The translations under genes were made by a program, and so were the position numbers. Below are positions 25,022 to 33,216 of a stretch of DNA of 44,514 bases, one piece after another; position 1 is the first letter of the stretch; each line of letters starts with the position of its first letter. The notes under the pieces were generated by a model. The model made no database searches. It was not told where the DNA came from and was given only the letters and a program-made list of their open reading frames with translations. The stretch comes from a bacterium. Its GTDB lineage: Bacteria; SAR324; XYD2-FULL-50-16. The stretch lies in the NCBI GenBank assembly GCA_018830885.1, contig JAHJRI010000163.1, positions 1 through 44,514 of the forward strand. The letters are read 5' to 3'.

Positions 25022-26689
25022 TCAGGATCCCCTGACAGGATTGGGAATACCGCCGAAAACGGTTCCCCAGACCGGCATATCCCTGAGTTCCATGGGATCG
25101 ATCGCCAGGGGATCCGCCTCCAGGACACAGAAGTCGGCTTTTTTGCCGAATTCGATGCTGCCCACCTCGTGGTCCAGATGCAGCTGGTAGGCATGTTCCA
25201 GGGTCATAATCCGCAGGATGGTTTCCACACTGACCCGCTGTTCCGGCCCCAGAACCAGACCGCTTTCCGTCAGGCGCTGCACGGTGGACCAGGCCCCGAT
25301 CCAGGGAAGCTGGGGGGTGCCCGGCGGGTCGTTGTGAAACCCCCAGGAGGTGCCGATCCGCTCCGCTGCGCCGGCCGGTGTCATCTGGTGGGCCCGGTTG
25401 GGGCCCTGGAGCCTGAGATGGGCATCACCGTAGTAGTAAATCTGGGGCGTGAAGAACTGGACCGCGACCCCCAGGTTCCTGGCCTGTCTCAACTGGGCGG
25501 TGGTCATGTTGTAGCAGTGTTCGATCCGGTGACGCATATCCGGCCGGTAGCGGCGGGTCTGTGCTTCGGCGACACCATCCAGGACCGCCTGGATGGCTGG
25601 GCGGCTGTTGGTGTGGGTGACCGTGGAAAATCCCGCTTCGTGGCACTGGCGCAGCATCTCCTTCAGCGGTGCCGGTTCGCACTGCCAGCCCCCCTGGGGC
25701 GATCCGTCCCAGTAGCCGGGCCATCCGATATAAGCGGTGCGTGAGATGATCGATCCGTCCGCGTACAGCTTGATGGCGCCCAGGCGGAACTTCTCCATGG
25801 GGTCCGCACTGTGTTCCCGGGTATAGGCCAGAAATTTCTCCAGGGAGCCGAAACGGGCCTGCCCGGTCAGTGCCCAGGGCAGGGCGATCACCCGCAGGTT
25901 GACGTCGGGGTCGCCGAAGAGGTTTCTGAACACGTCCAGGGACTGATCCATGTTGATGGCTCCAAAACCCGCCTCACAGACGGTGGTATTCCCTGCTGCG
26001 GTGAACAGGGGCAGAATCCTGCGCAGTTTGGCCTCCGTGAAATTGATCAGTTCCGGCACTGCCGGGATCACGGCGATCAGGCCCCTGCCTTCAATCAGGG
26101 TCCCGTTGGGCTTCCCGTCACTGTCGGTCTCAACCCCGTCCGGAATGTGACCGGGCCTGACACCCGCCTTTTCCAGCAGGCAGCTGTTGGCCCAGAAGCG
26201 GTGAAACACCAGGTTGGAGATCAGAATGGGTCGTGTGCCGGAGATGGCATCCAGGTCGCTGACATGGATAAATTCACCCGTTTTGTTTTCATCGTAGGCA
26301 ACGCCATAGAGGACCTCCCCCGGCGGCAGTGTCCGGTCGAGTTCCTTCAGACGCGCCAGGACCGCCTGTTTGGTCGGATAGACCGGGTAGAATCCCCCTT
26401 CGGGCCTGGGCCAGGGGATCTGGGCCACAAAATGACCGCTGTAGATCATGGCCTGGATTTCCAGGTGGGTATGGGCATCCACCAGACCCGGCATCAGCAC
26501 CTTGTCCCGAAAGGTCGTGTCAACCCTGTATGGGGTGTAGGGGGAGTTTTTGATCCAGTGTTCCAGTTCCCCGGTCTCCCCCACTCCCAGGATTCTGCCG
26601 TCCATCACCGCCACTGCCGTGGCGAACGGATGCTCAGGAACCATGGTAATCACTTTCCGGGCGGTAAAGATGGTTGTTTTTGCTTGCAT
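25022..26689 (-). CDS. Amidohydrolase superfamily protein (YtcJ-like)
   Basis: This 555-aa metal-dependent hydrolase belongs to the YtcJ/N-substituted formamide deformylase-like group. N-terminal strands surround MPGLVDAHTHLE (HxH metal ligands). FRLGAIKLYADGSI supplies the lysine region, THTNSRPA and RHRIEHCYNM later His ligands, and VGSIEFGKKADFCVLEADP is the standard C-terminal block. ATG at 26689 has GGAAGT six bases upstream; an in-frame TTG at 26701 is less likely. The LUD gene ends 29 bases upstream, so they form an operon. The substrate is not known. Confidence 0.85.
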   Translation of the reverse strand: MQAKTTIFTARKVITMVPEHPFATAVAVMDGRILGVGETGELEHWIKNSPYTPYRVDTTFRDKVLMPGLVDAHTHLEIQAMIYSGHFVAQIPWPRPEGGFYPVYPTKQAVLARLKELDRTLPPGEVLYGVAYDENKTGEFIHVSDLDAISGTRPILISNLVFHRFWANSCLLEKAGVRPGHIPDGVETDSDGKPNGTLIEGRGLIAVIPAVPELINFTEAKLRRILPLFTAAGNTTVCEAGFGAINMDQSLDVFRNLFGDPDVNLRVIALPWALTGQARFGSLEKFLAYTREHSADPMEKFRLGAIKLYADGSIISRTAYIGWPGYWDGSPQGGWQCEPAPLKEMLRQCHEAGFSTVTHTNSRPAIQAVLDGVAEAQTRRYRPDMRHRIEHCYNMTTAQLRQARNLGVAVQFFTPQIYYYGDAHLRLQGPNRAHQMTPAGAAERIGTSWGFHNDPPGTPQLPWIGAWSTVQRLTESGLVLGPEQRVSVETILRIMTLEHAYQLHLDHEVGSIEFGKKADFCVLEADPLAIDPMELRDMPVWGTVFGGIPNPVRGS

Positions 26690-26718
26690 GTGGACTTCCA
26701 ACAGTCGGGTTTTTGGGG

Positions 26719-27357
26719 TTAAAAACCGATGCTTTCGTTGATCAGCACAACGGAAAGATCGGTCAGCAGCGGTTTGCGATGCAGGATCGTGGTAATACGG
26801 CAGAGACGCATGGCGTCGTTGCAGTCGATACAGATACCGGTTTTACCACAGGGGGTTTCGATTCCCAGACTTTTGGCCCGCATGGGGGTGGCGATTTCAT
26901 GGACCCGGTCAATGGCTGCGTCAAGGTCCTTGGCGACCTTGTTCATCCCGGCCACGATGATCACTTTCTTCGGCCCGAAACACATGGCGTTGGTGCGGTT
27001 GCCGACCCCGTCGAAATTGACGATCTCTCCTGTCACCGAGATGCCATTGGCACTGCACATGAAGCAGTCCGCCGTCATCTGCTGCTTTCTGCAGTTCAGG
27101 TTCTCCTCGGGACTCATCGTCCCGTCCCAGTGATCATAGACTGTCTTTCCCAGGGTTTTCAGTTTTTCCGGCAGACCCAGCCTGCGGGTGGTGTCGGATC
27201 CGCCAAACCCAAAGGTGGTATAGTCGCTGACCATCCCCATGATCAGTGTCGCAGCCGTTTCGCTGGTGTCTGCAAAATGGGCGTCAAATCCGTGTTTCTT
27301 GAGGTTCTTGATGCATTTTTCGCCTTTCTTTTCCCATAACCATTTTTGATAGTTCAT
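26719..27357 (-). CDS. LUD-domain protein (lactate-utilisation LutC-like)
   Basis: This is a 212-aa cytosolic protein of the LUD superfamily. It shows MVSDYTTFGFGGSDTTRRLG (the glycine/serine segment typical of the fold), MTADCFMCSANGISVTGEIVN, VGNRTNAMCFGPKKVIIVAG and TPCGKTGICIDC near the C-terminus. Several cysteines in the last third (CGKTGICIDC..MRLC) might bind metal. GGAGAGGG stands about ten bases before the ATG. The partner amidohydrolase follows. Stand-alone LUD proteins of this short type have no firm activity; no lutA/lutB genes are adjacent. Confidence 0.82.
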   Translation of the reverse strand: MNYQKWLWEKKGEKCIKNLKKHGFDAHFADTSETAATLIMGMVSDYTTFGFGGSDTTRRLGLPEKLKTLGKTVYDHWDGTMSPEENLNCRKQQMTADCFMCSANGISVTGEIVNFDGVGNRTNAMCFGPKKVIIVAGMNKVAKDLDAAIDRVHEIATPMRAKSLGIETPCGKTGICIDCNDAMRLCRITTILHRKPLLTDLSVVLINESIGF

Positions 27358-27757
27358 GTCAGCAACCCTCTCCTGAATATGTTGAACGTGTCAATTTCGG
27401 CATTCCCCTGTCTCCTGCAGGCCGGTGTGCCGATTGGAAGATCCTTCCGCTTGCCGTGGTCCGACCCCGACACCAGTCCCCATCCATTGAGCGGCGGTGG
27501 GGGTGTGGGGACCGATGACCGTTCCCGATGAAGCTAAAGCTTAATCAAGCTGTTGAAAAATATCAAATGGAGTTTCGAATCAGCCTCGTTTTCTCCCCCT
27601 GCCGGGGCCATGGAACCGATCAGCGATCCTGAAATGGCGGCGGCAGGGGGGAAGGTTGACAGATATCCGTTTTTCCTGCTTTACTGTTTCTATTAAAAGA
27701 AACATGCGATCCTGACAAACCCCATTTTTGGCATTAAACCGACGGCATTGAATCAAG
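27358..27757. other. Divergent intergenic region upstream of the TrpR-like gene
   Basis: These 400 bases lie between the LUD operon (minus) and the small regulator (plus). The regulator side holds a candidate promoter (27656-27685) and a perfect GTTTCT-ATTAAA-AGAAAC hairpin at 27686-27703 that could be an operator or transcript 5' end. On the LUD side only the ribosome site is clear. No other coding frame is supported. Confidence 0.45.
27656..27685 (+). promoter_or_regulatory. Candidate sigma70 promoter of TrpR-like gene
   Basis: TTGACA at 27656-27661 and TTTACT at 27680-27685 are separated by 18 bases, about 70 bases before the start codon. The -35 is perfect; the -10 matches four of six. 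The small palindrome at 27686-27703 directly follows. Confidence 0.4.
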
Positions 27758-28027
27758 ATGGATGATCTGAGTGAAGTAATCCGGGTATTTTCCGAAATAA
27801 CGGATCCTGAAAAGATGAAAGCCCTTTTCGAGGAGTTGTTCACCGAGGCGGAGCGCAGGGATCTCGCATCCCGCTGGGGGTTGATGAAGGACCTGAAGAG
27901 CGGGATGTCCCAGCGGAAGATTGCCAAAAAAAGAAAAATCAGTCTCTGCAAAATTACCCGGGGATCCAGGATCCTGAAGAATCCGGAATCGATCTCCAAC
28001 CAGCTGATAGAGGCGGTCAGTCGCTAG
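27758..28027 (+). CDS. TrpR/YerC-family DNA-binding regulator
   Basis: This is an 89-aa helical protein. FTEAERRDLASRWGLMKDLKSGMSQRKIAKK followed by ISLCKITRGSR closely follows the TrpR DNA-binding core, with GMSQRKIA as the first helix and CKITRGS as the recognition region. It should bind DNA as a dimer, possibly with tryptophan or another small ligand as corepressor. No Shine-Dalgarno better than a short AAG precedes the ATG. No tryptophan biosynthesis genes are in the window, so the target is unknown. Confidence 0.85.
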   Translation: MDDLSEVIRVFSEITDPEKMKALFEELFTEAERRDLASRWGLMKDLKSGMSQRKIAKKRKISLCKITRGSRILKNPESISNQLIEAVSR

Positions 28028-28096
28028 GCGATCCGACCCGGCCTCCGTTTCCGGGTGAGGGCGCCATCAGGGAGACAGCACCCACGCCCGGTGCCA

Positions 28097-29251
28097 TTAC
28101 AGCTTGAGTTCCAGGTCCTCCAGGGGATAGGCCACGCAGGGGTGGATGTATCCGAATGTCCGATCCGATTTCCGCAGTTTGACCCCGCGGGGCTGAAACA
28201 CCCGCCCGGATATGAGGCGGGTGCGGCAGAGGCTGCATTCACCCGAGCGGCACTGGGCCGGGAGAACCAGGCCTGATCTTTCCAGGGAGTTCATCAGCGG
28301 CTCACCTGCCCGGGCCTGTACGGGGGTGTTGTTGAACATCACCGTGAAGGTGTCCCCTTTTTTGACGGACTCCGGCCATCCGGGCTGGGTGGTGATATCC
28401 CCCGGCGGACCGAAAATCTCGACCCGGATCCGTCGCTTCGGAATCCCCAGTTTTTCCAGTTCCCCCAGCACGAACTGATACATGGCGTCCGGTCCACAGA
28501 CATAGATCATTTTACCCTGGCCGTCGCCGATGGAACTGCGGATCCGGTCTGCGGTGATAAACCCCGCAGGTCCCGTGTATCCGGCTGCCGGTTCTGAAAT
28601 GACGATGCTGGACGTGAAGTTCGGAAACGCCGCGCTCCGTTCTTTCAACTCCGCCTCAAAGACAATGTCATCCTCCGTCCGGCAACCGTAAATCAGGTGC
28701 ATGCGACGGTCGAGGCCCCGGTCGGTGGTTTCCCTGATCATGCTCATAAAGGGTGTGATCCCACTGCCACCGGCAATAAACACCTGGTCATTGCCGTGGA
28801 ACAGCGGGTTGTGATAGAACTGTCCGGCTGGCGCCGTGGCTTCGAACCGGGTTCCGGGGTTGATACCGCTTTTGAGATGGCTGGAGACAAAACCGTCTGC
28901 CACCTGGCGGACGGTGATATCGTAATAGCCGGTCTGATGGGGGGCCGAAGAGATACTGTAGGGACGGCTGGTCCGGATGCCATTGACCTCGGTGAAGAGG
29001 TTGATGTACTGACCCGCCTGGAACGGCGGCAGATACCCGTCTGTGGCAACCAGGCGCAGCGTGACCGTGGAACCGGTTTCCTGCAATATCCGGGCGACTG
29101 TCAGGGAGAGGGACCGGGGATGGAGCCGGTCGATCATCCGGGACACCTGGCCCTTTTCAGACGTCCGGCCCAGGTTGTTCTTCCGCAGCAGCTCGATCTC
29201 CTGCTGGATCTCGACATATCCTTCGATTTCGTTTTTGATGGACTTTCTCAT
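28097..29251 (-). CDS. Flavin reductase with C-terminal 2Fe-2S ferredoxin domain
   Basis: This 384-aa cytosolic electron-transfer protein has an N-terminal helical extension (1-40), an FAD-binding barrel (SRPYSISSAP near 95-104), an NAD(P) domain (FIAGGSGITPFMSM; YVCGPDAMYQF) and a C-terminal plant-type ferredoxin with CRSGECSLC...CVAYPLED, all four cluster cysteines present. This is the layout of phenol-hydroxylase/Hmp-like reductases. Its ATG overlaps the stop of the upstream CrtISO-like gene by four bases (ATGA), so it is translationally coupled and probably delivers electrons to, or takes them from, that enzyme. Confidence 0.88.
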   Translation of the reverse strand: MRKSIKNEIEGYVEIQQEIELLRKNNLGRTSEKGQVSRMIDRLHPRSLSLTVARILQETGSTVTLRLVATDGYLPPFQAGQYINLFTEVNGIRTSRPYSISSAPHQTGYYDITVRQVADGFVSSHLKSGINPGTRFEATAPAGQFYHNPLFHGNDQVFIAGGSGITPFMSMIRETTDRGLDRRMHLIYGCRTEDDIVFEAELKERSAAFPNFTSSIVISEPAAGYTGPAGFITADRIRSSIGDGQGKMIYVCGPDAMYQFVLGELEKLGIPKRRIRVEIFGPPGDITTQPGWPESVKKGDTFTVMFNNTPVQARAGEPLMNSLERSGLVLPAQCRSGECSLCRTRLISGRVFQPRGVKLRKSDRTFGYIHPCVAYPLEDLELKL

Positions 29252-30753
29252 GCGGTTCCCCCTGCTTGATTGAGTGAGCGGACAATGGACCTGGCAGCGG
29301 TCACCCCGGACATCAGCGTGGGTTGAAAACCGCCTGAACCGACCCAGGCCCCGGCATGATACAACCCTTTGATGGGGGACTTTTTGTTGAGGAACAGTTC
29401 CGAATCCCTGGCAAACTGATCAAACCCGTAGATCGCACCGCCGGGGTGGCCCAGGTACCGCATGTGGGTCAGCGGTGTGGCGGTGTCGATCTCTTCCACA
29501 TGGGCTTCACATTTGGGAAAAACGGTGTACAGGATCTTCAACAGGCTCTCCGCATACCGGTACTTGGTTTCGAAATACCGGGTTGGGGGAATCCGGGTCC
29601 ATGGCTCACCATAATTGAGTGTCAGGAAAGCAGCCTGGGAGGCGCCTTTGGGAGAGAAATCCGGGTCTTCCACATCGTAACAGGAAAAGAGGGTAAATTG
29701 CGGCGGATCCAGGGTTTTGGCCATGCGGGCAGCCTCTTCAGCGTCCGTGCTGGTCACCAGAAAATTGGTTGTCTCGTGAATATCCAGATCCGCCGGTTCT
29801 TTATCAAAGCCCATAAACAGGGTAAAGGCTGACACGCCGATGGAGCGGGCGCCCAGTTCCCGATCCCGCTCAACCGGGACATGTGCGGATTCAATCAGGT
29901 CGACATAGGTCGTATAGGTACCGGCGTTGGAGACGATCCTGCCCGTGGCGATCTCGTCGCCGTCCTCGGTCAGGACACCGGTGATCTGGTTGCCGGTAAC
30001 CAGCACTTTTTTCGCACCGCAATTGAAGCGGGCTTCTCCACCCGCGGTGTAGAAAGCGTTGAGCAGGGCGCTGGAAAGCGCCTGGGACCCCCCCTTGATA
30101 TGCCACGGTTTGAATTCGAGGTAGACCCACATCAGGAGTGCAAAATCACCGAACGGGAGCAGGGAAGGCGGCATGCCCATGTAGGACCAGTATATATTGA
30201 GGGCCGTCTGCAGCAGCGGCGTGAATGAAAATTCATCAAAAACGGCGGCTGTGGGTTTCAGGGCGTATTTGAAATAGAGCGGGTATTTCCGCGGCGAGGA
30301 CTCCGGGTCCCGCATGATCATCACATTGAGCCACTCGGTGCAATAGGCGAACAGAAAATCGAAATAGCGCTCGATCTTGTCAGTCTCGGCAGGAAAGTGG
30401 GCCTTGAGCTCAGCCACGGCCGCGGTGCGGTCCGCTTTCAACGTGATATCCATCCGGCCGGGGTAAACAATACGGTACAGGTTTTCCATCTGCACCAGTT
30501 CAATATGGTCCAGGACGCCCAGATCGGCCAGGGTTCCCCTGAGCGGACCGGCAAAGCCCTCTGTGCCAATACCGCTCAGCTGGTGCAGGGCTACTTCAAA
30601 CTCGAACCGGCCCCTGACAAAACTGGTGGCGCACCCACCCGGAATATTGTGTCTTTCCAGCAACAGGGTCTTGACCCCGGATCTGGCCAGCGTGGCAGCC
30701 GCTGTCAGGCCACCGTTGCCAGCCCCGATAACGACCGCTTCATAATCTGACAT
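29248..30753 (-). CDS. Phytoene desaturase/CrtISO-like FAD oxidoreductase
   Basis: This 501-aa flavoprotein has an N-terminal dinucleotide-binding loop, VIGAGNGGLTAAATLARSG, then LLLERHNIPGGCATSF, the PGGCA signature of the carotenoid isomerase/retinol saturase branch. FEVALHQLSG and, near the end, LYHAGAWVGSGGFQPTLMSG, the second FAD block, follow. The substrate could be a polyprenoid, but no carotenoid synthesis genes are nearby. It is the first gene of a two-gene operon with the 2Fe-2S flavin reductase. A candidate promoter lies at 30879-30907. Confidence 0.83.
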   Translation of the reverse strand: MSDYEAVVIGAGNGGLTAAATLARSGVKTLLLERHNIPGGCATSFVRGRFEFEVALHQLSGIGTEGFAGPLRGTLADLGVLDHIELVQMENLYRIVYPGRMDITLKADRTAAVAELKAHFPAETDKIERYFDFLFAYCTEWLNVMIMRDPESSPRKYPLYFKYALKPTAAVFDEFSFTPLLQTALNIYWSYMGMPPSLLPFGDFALLMWVYLEFKPWHIKGGSQALSSALLNAFYTAGGEARFNCGAKKVLVTGNQITGVLTEDGDEIATGRIVSNAGTYTTYVDLIESAHVPVERDRELGARSIGVSAFTLFMGFDKEPADLDIHETTNFLVTSTDAEEAARMAKTLDPPQFTLFSCYDVEDPDFSPKGASQAAFLTLNYGEPWTRIPPTRYFETKYRYAESLLKILYTVFPKCEAHVEEIDTATPLTHMRYLGHPGGAIYGFDQFARDSELFLNKKSPIKGLYHAGAWVGSGGFQPTLMSGVTAARSIVRSLNQAGGTA

Positions 30754-30878
30754 GGTTTTCTCCCTTTCAGGTAATCATCTTTGGTTGTGTTGGGCAGGTT
30801 TTCGGGAACTGTTGGTGCGGATACATTCCGCATAAGTTAACGGTATTGGTCCCGTCCCGGATCTTTTCAGCCACGATC

Positions 30879-30907
30879 AGCGTATGGGGCTTCGTGCAAA
30901 ATGTCAA
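30879..30907 (-). promoter_or_regulatory. Candidate sigma70 promoter of the CrtISO-like operon
   Basis: On the minus strand TTGACA (30907-30902) is followed after 17 bases by TACGCT (30884-30879). The -35 is perfect and spacing optimal, but the -10 matches only three of six. It is 126 bases upstream of the start codon. Confidence 0.3.
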
Positions 30908-31065
30908 GTACAACTTTGCGTTTTATATCGACTTCCCTGAACCGGGGTCTCTGATTTCGGGTTCATGATTGAGTCAACCCGGTCCTGGGATTTGAAAGGT
31001 ATTGCCTTATCCCTGAAACCTGACTACCGTATGAATAAGCAACAGCAGTGGTGAATCTGTCCGTA

Positions 31066-31140
31066 CCCGGGAATCACACCCGGGCCCCTGTCGGGTCGCT
31101 TCTGGTTCCGGTCAGGGGATGAAACGCCCGTACGGGGCGT
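31066..31140 (+). promoter_or_regulatory. Three tandem stem-loops in epd leader
   Basis: CCCGGG repeats at 31066-31071 and 31079-31084 pair across seven bases. CCCCTG 31085-31090 pairs with CAGGGG 31113-31118. ACGCCC/GGGCGT at 31124-31140 surrounds a CCCGTACGGG palindrome. They occupy 75 bases ending 32 bases before the ATG. No known riboswitch class is recognised; a structured leader or attenuator is inferred. Confidence 0.4.
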
Positions 31141-31172
31141 GTTCTGATAATCTATCAATTGTATTCGGTAAA

Positions 31173-32213
31173 ATGAAAATCAATCTGGCAATCAATGGCT
31201 ATGGCCGTATCGGAAGATGTATCGTCCGTGCGCTCTATGAATCCGCCGCTTATTCGGAGCAGCTGCGGGTGGTGGCCATCAATGAGCTGGCGGACCTGGA
31301 AACGATGGCCCATCTGACCCGCTATGATTCGACCCACGGGCGATTTCGGCAGCCCATCGACGTGAAGGACGGGGGGCTGGTCATCGGTGGCGACCGGATA
31401 TCGGTATACAAGGAGAAGAATCCGTTAATGCTTCCCTGGCAGCCCCTGGATGTGGATGTTGTCCTGGAGTGCACGGGTTCTTATACGGACCGGAAAACAG
31501 CCGGACTGCATCTGGCTGCCGGAGCGAAAAACCTGATTTTTTCCCAGCCGGCGGATGATGTGGACGCGACCATTGTCTATGGGGTCAATCACCAGGAATT
31601 GTGTCCGGAACATACGATCATCTCCAATGCGTCCTGTACGACTAACTGTATCATTCCGGTGATTCAGATCCTGGACCGGGAGCTTGGGATTATCAAGGGC
31701 AATACCACCACGATTCATTCCGCCATGCATGATCAGCCTGTCATCGATGCCTACAATCGGGATCTGAGGAAAACACGGTCTGCCATGCAGTCGATCATTC
31801 CGGTCAGTACGGAGCTGAACAAGGGGATCGGGCGCATCATGCCGTCGCTGGACGGACGGTTTGAATCCCTGGCCATCCGGGTGCCGACAGCCAATGTCTC
31901 TTTAATGGATTTGAATGTCATGGTTGAAAAAAGCACCAATGCAGAACGGGTCAACCGGCTGTTGAAACGGGCTTCAGAAAAAAGCCTGCAGGGGGTGCTG
32001 GGTTTTTCCGATGAGGAGCTGGTCTCCTGCGACTACAATCACGATTCCCGTTCAGGGATTGTCGACGGCAATCAGACGCGGGTCAGTGGCACACGCCTGG
32101 TCAAGGTCCTGGCCTGGTTTGACAACGAATGGGGATTCTCGAACCGGATGCTGGATACCGCCCTGGTGCTGATGGCCGTCAAGGGTCGCCGTGCTGCGCC
32201 TGACGGCGCATGA
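31173..32213 (+). CDS. epd: Erythrose-4-phosphate/glyceraldehyde-3-phosphate dehydrogenase (Epd-type)
   Basis: This 346-aa NAD-dependent phosphorylating-type dehydrogenase has INGYGRIGRCIVRALYES as its NAD loop, NASCTTNC with catalytic Cys155, and TIHSAMHDQPVIDAY with His182. The SAMHDQ.VIDAY stretch, NELADLETMAHLTRYDSTHGRF and WFDNEWGFSNRMLDT follow Escherichia coli Epd more than housekeeping GapA. Epd makes 4-phosphoerythronate for pyridoxal phosphate synthesis, but GAPDH activity cannot be excluded. Start is the ATG at 31173; an in-frame extension to 31119 runs through the leader hairpins. It stands alone. Confidence 0.85.
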   Translation: MKINLAINGYGRIGRCIVRALYESAAYSEQLRVVAINELADLETMAHLTRYDSTHGRFRQPIDVKDGGLVIGGDRISVYKEKNPLMLPWQPLDVDVVLECTGSYTDRKTAGLHLAAGAKNLIFSQPADDVDATIVYGVNHQELCPEHTIISNASCTTNCIIPVIQILDRELGIIKGNTTTIHSAMHDQPVIDAYNRDLRKTRSAMQSIIPVSTELNKGIGRIMPSLDGRFESLAIRVPTANVSLMDLNVMVEKSTNAERVNRLLKRASEKSLQGVLGFSDEELVSCDYNHDSRSGIVDGNQTRVSGTRLVKVLAWFDNEWGFSNRMLDTALVLMAVKGRRAAPDGA

Positions 32214-32219
32214 GCGAAA

Positions 32220-32257
32220 GAAACCCCGCCTGTCTGAGCGAAGCGAGTTGGGGTTTC
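32220..32257 (+). terminator. Hairpin after epd
   Basis: GAAACCCC (32220-32227) pairs perfectly with GGGGTTTC (32250-32257), seven bases after the epd stop. The loop is 22 bases and no T-run follows, so intrinsic termination is doubtful. It borders repeat A copy 2 and may belong to that element rather than to epd. Confidence 0.3.
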
Positions 32258-32270
32258 AGCGAATTGAGCC

Positions 32271-32356
32271 TAAGATCATCTTGAAATAAGTCTCCCAACT
32301 GAAAGGGGTTCATATCAGTTGCGGGTCAGCATCGAGCTGTTATTCCCATGCTTCGT
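32271..32356 (+). repeat. Dispersed intergenic repeat family A, copy 2
   Basis: A stretch of 47 bases beginning AGATCATCTTGAAATAAG is identical to copy 1 (17325 onward), and similarity continues, with substitutions, to about 32356. This copy has only the right-hand module; the CACCACAGAGACAC module is missing. It lies between epd and the YbaK-like gene. The 5' neighbour GAGCGAAGCGAGTTGGGGTT may be a further degenerate part of the element. Confidence 0.85.
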
Positions 32357-32369
32357 CATGCCCCACAGG

Positions 32370-32840
32370 TCAGTTGGGTTTGTATGAAAACCGGACCACT
32401 TCGGGTTCCACCAGGGTTTCGTAATCGTTGTATCGCATCTTGACCAGCTCTGTGTGCGTGCCGGCATTGAAGTAGATATCCTCATCCGCTACCAGGCTGG
32501 CAGCCACATAGACCGGCAGATTATAAAGGTTTCCGAATGGCGGCATGGCCCCGATCTCGCATCCGGGGAAGATATCCTTGAAATTCTGTTCTTCGGCCAG
32601 TTCAATGTCCTCGGCATGGAGGGTATCCCTCAGTTTCAGCAGATTGACCCGATAGGAAGCGGGGAGCACCGCCATCGCCATCTGGCCGTCCACATTCAGC
32701 ATAACTGTTTTGGCGAATTTTTTGCCCTTGATATGCAGCGATGCGACGATCTCCTGGGCGGTGTACGCTTTCGAATGGTTGATGGTCACGTACTTGACCA
32801 TGTTCTCATCCAGAAACGTTTTCAGTTTCTTGTTTGGCAT
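32370..32840 (-). CDS. YbaK/aminoacyl-tRNA deacylase-domain protein
   Basis: This is a 156-aa cytosolic protein of the YbaK/ProX superfamily that clears misacylated tRNA. TAQEIVASLHIKGKKFAKTVML contains the conserved catalytic-type lysine region (GKKFAKTV), and FPGCEIGAMPPFGNLYNLPVYV is the family's G-x-x-P-P-F-G motif. FNAGTHTELVKM follows. AGGAGG lies four bases before the ATG at 32840; the longer frame to 32879 lacks one. tRNA specificity cannot be read from sequence. Confidence 0.88.
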   Translation of the reverse strand: MPNKKLKTFLDENMVKYVTINHSKAYTAQEIVASLHIKGKKFAKTVMLNVDGQMAMAVLPASYRVNLLKLRDTLHAEDIELAEEQNFKDIFPGCEIGAMPPFGNLYNLPVYVAASLVADEDIYFNAGTHTELVKMRYNDYETLVEPEVVRFSYKPN

Positions 32841-33216
32841 CTTGACCTCCTGATAGTTTATTAGCATCACGATAAACACTTCAACCGCTGAACGATTTCC
32901 GGTTTATGTGCCTGTCCGCAAAATATCAGTTTAGGATCGCAGAACGAACTGATGCTGATATTCTATCGCGTATTTTTCCGGGGGTCAATGAAAGTTGAAG
33001 TTGGCATGGGATCGAAAACCGGTGATCTGGCAAACAGGGATCCTGGAGGGGAAACCGGTCACTGAAATCAGGCTTTTCAGAAATAAGCGGTTGAAGTTTG
33101 GCGCGTTTTATAGGATGATAACCGGTCTCAGCAGCTGTTTCACGCCCCGGCGCTTGAAAGAACCTGTTTCGGGGATCTTCGGAAAAAGACATTCACTGTC
33201 CAGAGAAGAGAATATC
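32841..33216. other. Divergent intergenic region before glcD
   Basis: These 376 bases lie between the YbaK-like gene (minus) and glcD (plus). A frame in phase with glcD is open from 32995, but its first 74 residues look non-protein-like and the GlcD family begins at the ATG at 33217. I see no convincing promoter, hairpin or repeat here. Confidence 0.4.

Larger units (their letters stand above)
30754..31172. other. Divergent intergenic region between CrtISO-like gene and epd
   Basis: These 419 bases hold a minus-strand promoter candidate (30879-30907) and, on the epd side, three consecutive GC-rich stem-loops (31066-31140). A plus-strand promoter for epd should lie between about 30910 and 31060; TTTTATAT near 30921 is AT-rich, but I cannot pair it with a -35. 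No coding sequence is supported. Confidence 0.45.

Noticed and set aside
32220..32257. Strong intrinsic terminator of epd
   Set aside because: Stem is perfect but the loop is long and there is no T-run; listed at low confidence only.
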